Shown: piece by piece, positions 61,348 to 64,000 of the stretch
Layout: the number at the start of each line of letters is the position of its first letter
How positions within the stretch are numbered: position 1 is the stretch's first letter
From: Cercozoa sp. M6MM
Lineage: Eukaryota; Endomyxa: Ascetosporea
Length of the DNA: 64,000 nucleotides
NCBI GenBank assembly: GCA_040357565.1
Contig: JBDODJ010000005.1
Strand: one strand, 5' to 3'
Program-made: the position numbers and the translations under genes
The notes under the pieces: generated by a model
Told to the model about the DNA's origin: nothing
The model's database searches: none
What the model saw: only the letters and a program-made list of their open reading frames with translations

Positions 61348-61886
61348 CAAGGCTTAGTTTCTGTTCGCCTTGAGCAACTGAACGACCCAAGATGGGTCGG
61401 TTTTTTGCCTCCCCAAGATCGGGGCACACAAGAAACGCTCCACAAAGCTGATGTATCGATTTCGACCCTTGTTTTTGATAAAGTTGTAGCTGTGCTCACA
61501 CTGTACCACACTGTACAAAGGTACAGCCACACTGTAAGTTTAAGAAAGGGACATCGTGCGGTCCTGCGCATAGGGCATGCCCTCGATTCAAGTCAGTGCA
61601 CGTGGTACCGAGACTGATCGACTGGGCGATCAACCGTCACGAGAATCTGGGGATCAGTAAATGCGTCGTTGAAAATTGGTCGAAAGAGCAGATTCAGTCG
61701 GACAACGCCAGGGACGTTGGCTCATTGGAGTTACTCGGCGTACTTGCAGGCATTTGACCGTTGACAGAGCTTGTCTCCGTTGGGCACTAGTCCGGGGGAA
61801 GGTTCATTTTGGAGCCAAAGTTTGAAACAGCCAGCAGCATCACTGAAACAAGAGCAACTTTCGGCTAAGACCCAAGGACTGGAAAC
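61348..61886. other. Divergent intergenic region
   Basis: About 540 bases between the DRC11 and calponin-homology starts. A tandem TGTACCACAC/TGTACAAAGG-like stretch lies at 61495-61525. No gene was recognised. Confidence 0.5.
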
Positions 61887-64000
61887 ATGACCTCACATGC
61901 AGCACTTTTGCGTCAAAAGCAGCAGCTGCGCGCTTTTTCCGGATGGGTAACCACCGCTTGTGATCAACTGTACCTCCTCACTCACAACTGACACTCATGT
62001 TTTCCGTTGCATCGACACAGTTGAACTTGCTGCTCGCGGATACGGACATGACCGTGTCTGCGGAAACACTTCCGCAAGATTTGCGCAACGGCGTTGTGCT
62101 CGCCTACGTCGTGGGCAAACTGCTCGGCAAATCTCTGGTGCAGCATCTTCAGTTCCTTCCTCAATTTTTATTCTTTCGAGGGTACGGTGCTTGAGCAGAA
62201 TGCGAGTATGAAACCGCGCAACAAGTTTCAGGAAATCGAAACCTTGCAAAGTGCGCTGCACGCCATTGAAAAGGCAACAAAGATGCCACTCATCAACATT
62301 GATGCCACCACGATTCGCCAAGGCAGTGTCAAGCTCGTGCTCGGTCTTGTCTGGCAGATTGTGCTCAAGTTCCAAGTCGAGCAGGCTAGTCAAAGCACGA
62401 CCAATTGCAGCGTCGAGGCAGGTAACCTGTTCAGTTATACGTTTTTATACGAGTAAGCAGAAGCCAAATCTTCCAGGTGCCTCGCCAGCCCCGATGGATG
62501 AAGACAATCCCTTCGCCGAGTCGAGTGCGTTTCTCTCCTTCTGCTGTTGCCACAGTTCGCTCTGAGCTGAGTTGTCTTGTAGCCAACACGTCGCTCAATC
62601 GCGACCGAGCTCCTCGTATCCTTTTCACAATCTTCTGACAGAGGAAGGTAATCTTTGTATGTGCGAGCACAGAAAAGAGCGCACTGGAGACGGGGATGGA
62701 GGCACGTTTGCAGGCTATGGGCCACTGGGCTCGTCGACAGACGCAGCAGCACCATGTGCCAGTGCAACTGTCCGAGAACAACGACGTCATTGCCGATCTG
62801 CAGCGAGGCCGACTGCTACCTGCGCTGGTGGCTTCCTTCGGCGATGAGGAGGCTCGCGAGTTACTCATGCCTTTCGTGGTATCCTTCATATAAGGCTTGT
62901 CCCTTAAAGTAACATTTGACACTGTCCATTCCTGGCGCAGATAAACGACGATCTCAGCAGCATCGAGCGTATTTCGGCGGCGTTGCAGGTGGCCGAGCAA
63001 CGCTTCGGCATTCCACAGCTGCTAGACGCCGAACTCACCTCCACGACACCTGGTACATTTCACAATTGTCCTGCTGCCTCCATTGTGCCTTGTGTGTATC
63101 GGTAAATTCGGTACACTCAGACAAGATCTCTGCGTTGACTTACTTGAGTCTGCTCAAGATCTGCGCCGACAAGCGTGAGCAGCTCTTTTCTGTTTCGGTA
63201 TCAATCCAGTCCTCCCTCCCTGTCGAAACATTGTTATGTGAATCCTGCTTCTCTGCAGCAAGACGATGCATTGGGCAACGCACTGTTGCGTGCACAAGAG
63301 GAGGCACTCGCCAAGTACACCTGACCCTTGTTTTGTGTTACGCCCTATATATTTTATTCTACAGGTCACCTTCGCCGTCGACGCCGCCCGAAGTTCGCGA
63401 GGAGCGTCGCCAGCGCCAGCTCGAGCTCGAGCAGAAGAAGCAAGAGATGGAGGAGTTGGAGAAACGCCTCAAAGTATGTTGTTTTGCGCTGTAAACCCTC
63501 TACTGTCGAACTGACTGACTTTTGACTCCCCGCCTGTCTGCAGGAGAGAGAACGCACAATGGCCGAGCAGTGGCGACAGATCAACCATCTGCAGGACCAG
63601 TTGCTCGAACAGCAAAAGTCGGCTTTACCTGAGCCGGAGCCGGAGCCGGAACCTAAACCTCCTGTCGGTACTGACACATACTTGACCACTGTGTACTTTA
63701 CTCGTTGCTACTGACTGTGCCATGACAATACAGCTGGCATGCAAATGTCGGTGGGACCGCCGCCTCCTCCTCAGGTACCACTCAATATCATGACTTTAAC
63801 TGTACTGCAGACCGTGACTTAATTTAGGCCAATGACTGCTTTGATGTTCTGGGCGAGTCTTTGCAGAACAGTTTCTCGCCGCCGCAGTCGGTCAACGCGT
63901 CGGCACGCGACATTTCCGACATGCTTTTCGACGTACCTCGTCTCTCTTTTTCTTCTGCATGCTTTCATTTTGTGCTCTTGTGTTTCGCCCACAGAATGAT
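61887..64000 (+). CDS. Calponin-homology domain protein with coiled coil, 3' end beyond window
   Basis: Starts MTSHAALLRQKQQLRAFSGW at 61887; about ten exons are visible. A first CH domain is assembled from LNLLLADTDMTV, DLRNGVVLAYVVGKLLGKSL and, after the intron, FQEIETLQSALHAIEKA with SVKLVLGLVWQIVLKF. A second CH-like unit follows, with VIADLQRGRLLPALVASFGD and SSIERISAALQVAEQRFGIPQLLDAE then ALTYLSLLK. It lacks the usual sW-dG core sequence, and between the two lies an unusual acidic, Ser-rich linker. From 63370 a Glu/Arg/Gln coiled coil begins, then a Pro/Glu tail (PEPEPEPEPKPP) and PPPPP. Tandem CH domains bind F-actin in alpha-actinin, cortexillin and relatives; cross-linking of actin is inferred. 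The gene is cut by the window edge. Confidence 0.75.

Overview
The window is nuclear DNA from a eukaryote with a compact, intron-dense genome. Introns are mostly 45-110 bases and spliceosomal, and very often begin GTAC. BBS1, the dynein-arm assembly factor DNAAF5 and the IQ/AAA protein of the nexin-dynein regulatory complex (DRC11) are all present, so the organism almost certainly builds motile cilia. A gamma-tubulin complex protein, a RhoGAP, a verprolin-like proline-rich protein, a calponin-homology protein and a LIM/kinase fusion point to a well developed cytoskeleton. I cannot name the lineage from sequence alone. A free-living flagellate or amoeboflagellate protist fits best. There are no rRNA genes, CRISPR arrays or bacterial operons, and I found no tRNA that I could support.

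Layout, left half. A seven-knuckle CCHC RNA-binding protein (26-1351, +) and an unrecognised nine-exon gene (1793-3602, +) come first. A perfect-arm inverted-repeat element (3830-4024) and a small PLAC8 gene (4289-4688, -) follow. Next are proteasome subunit alpha type 4 (5040-6161, +) and a HAD-like protein (6439-7899, +). Two ciliary genes lie side by side on the minus strand: DNAAF5 (8026-10711) and BBS1 (10976-13361). A secreted protein with 22-residue repeats (13703-15676, +) precedes a very large many-exon gene for a cysteine-rich polytopic membrane protein (16099-23574, -). After these come a Gln-rich, possibly RhoGEF-like gene (23953-25519, +) and a large 2-oxoglutarate/Fe(II) oxygenase gene (25817-30196, +).

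Middle. About 31.0-33.9 kb is a LINE-type retrotransposon. It has a minisatellite-containing first ORF and an endonuclease ORF that runs into a 100-N gap before any reverse transcriptase appears. A RhoGAP gene whose 5' end is lost in that gap follows (34077-35088, +).

Right half. Verprolin-like protein (35486-37396, -), gamma-tubulin complex component (37897-42835, -), SLC44/CTL transporter (43319-45762, +), LIM-MAP3K-like fusion kinase (45994-49963, -), a CCNDBP1-like helical protein (50385-51557, +), an SOS1/sperm-NHE-like Na+/H+ exchanger with a cyclic-nucleotide-binding-like domain (52019-57370, +), DRC11 (57897-61347, -) and the 5' part of a calponin-homology protein (61887 to the right edge, +).

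Gene models were built by hand from reading frame, GT/AG borders and family similarity recalled from general knowledge. No alignment or search was run. Where I list exons for the smaller genes, their summed lengths are divisible by three, which supports the models. Five assembly gaps (10 or 100 N) all sit in or beside repeats.
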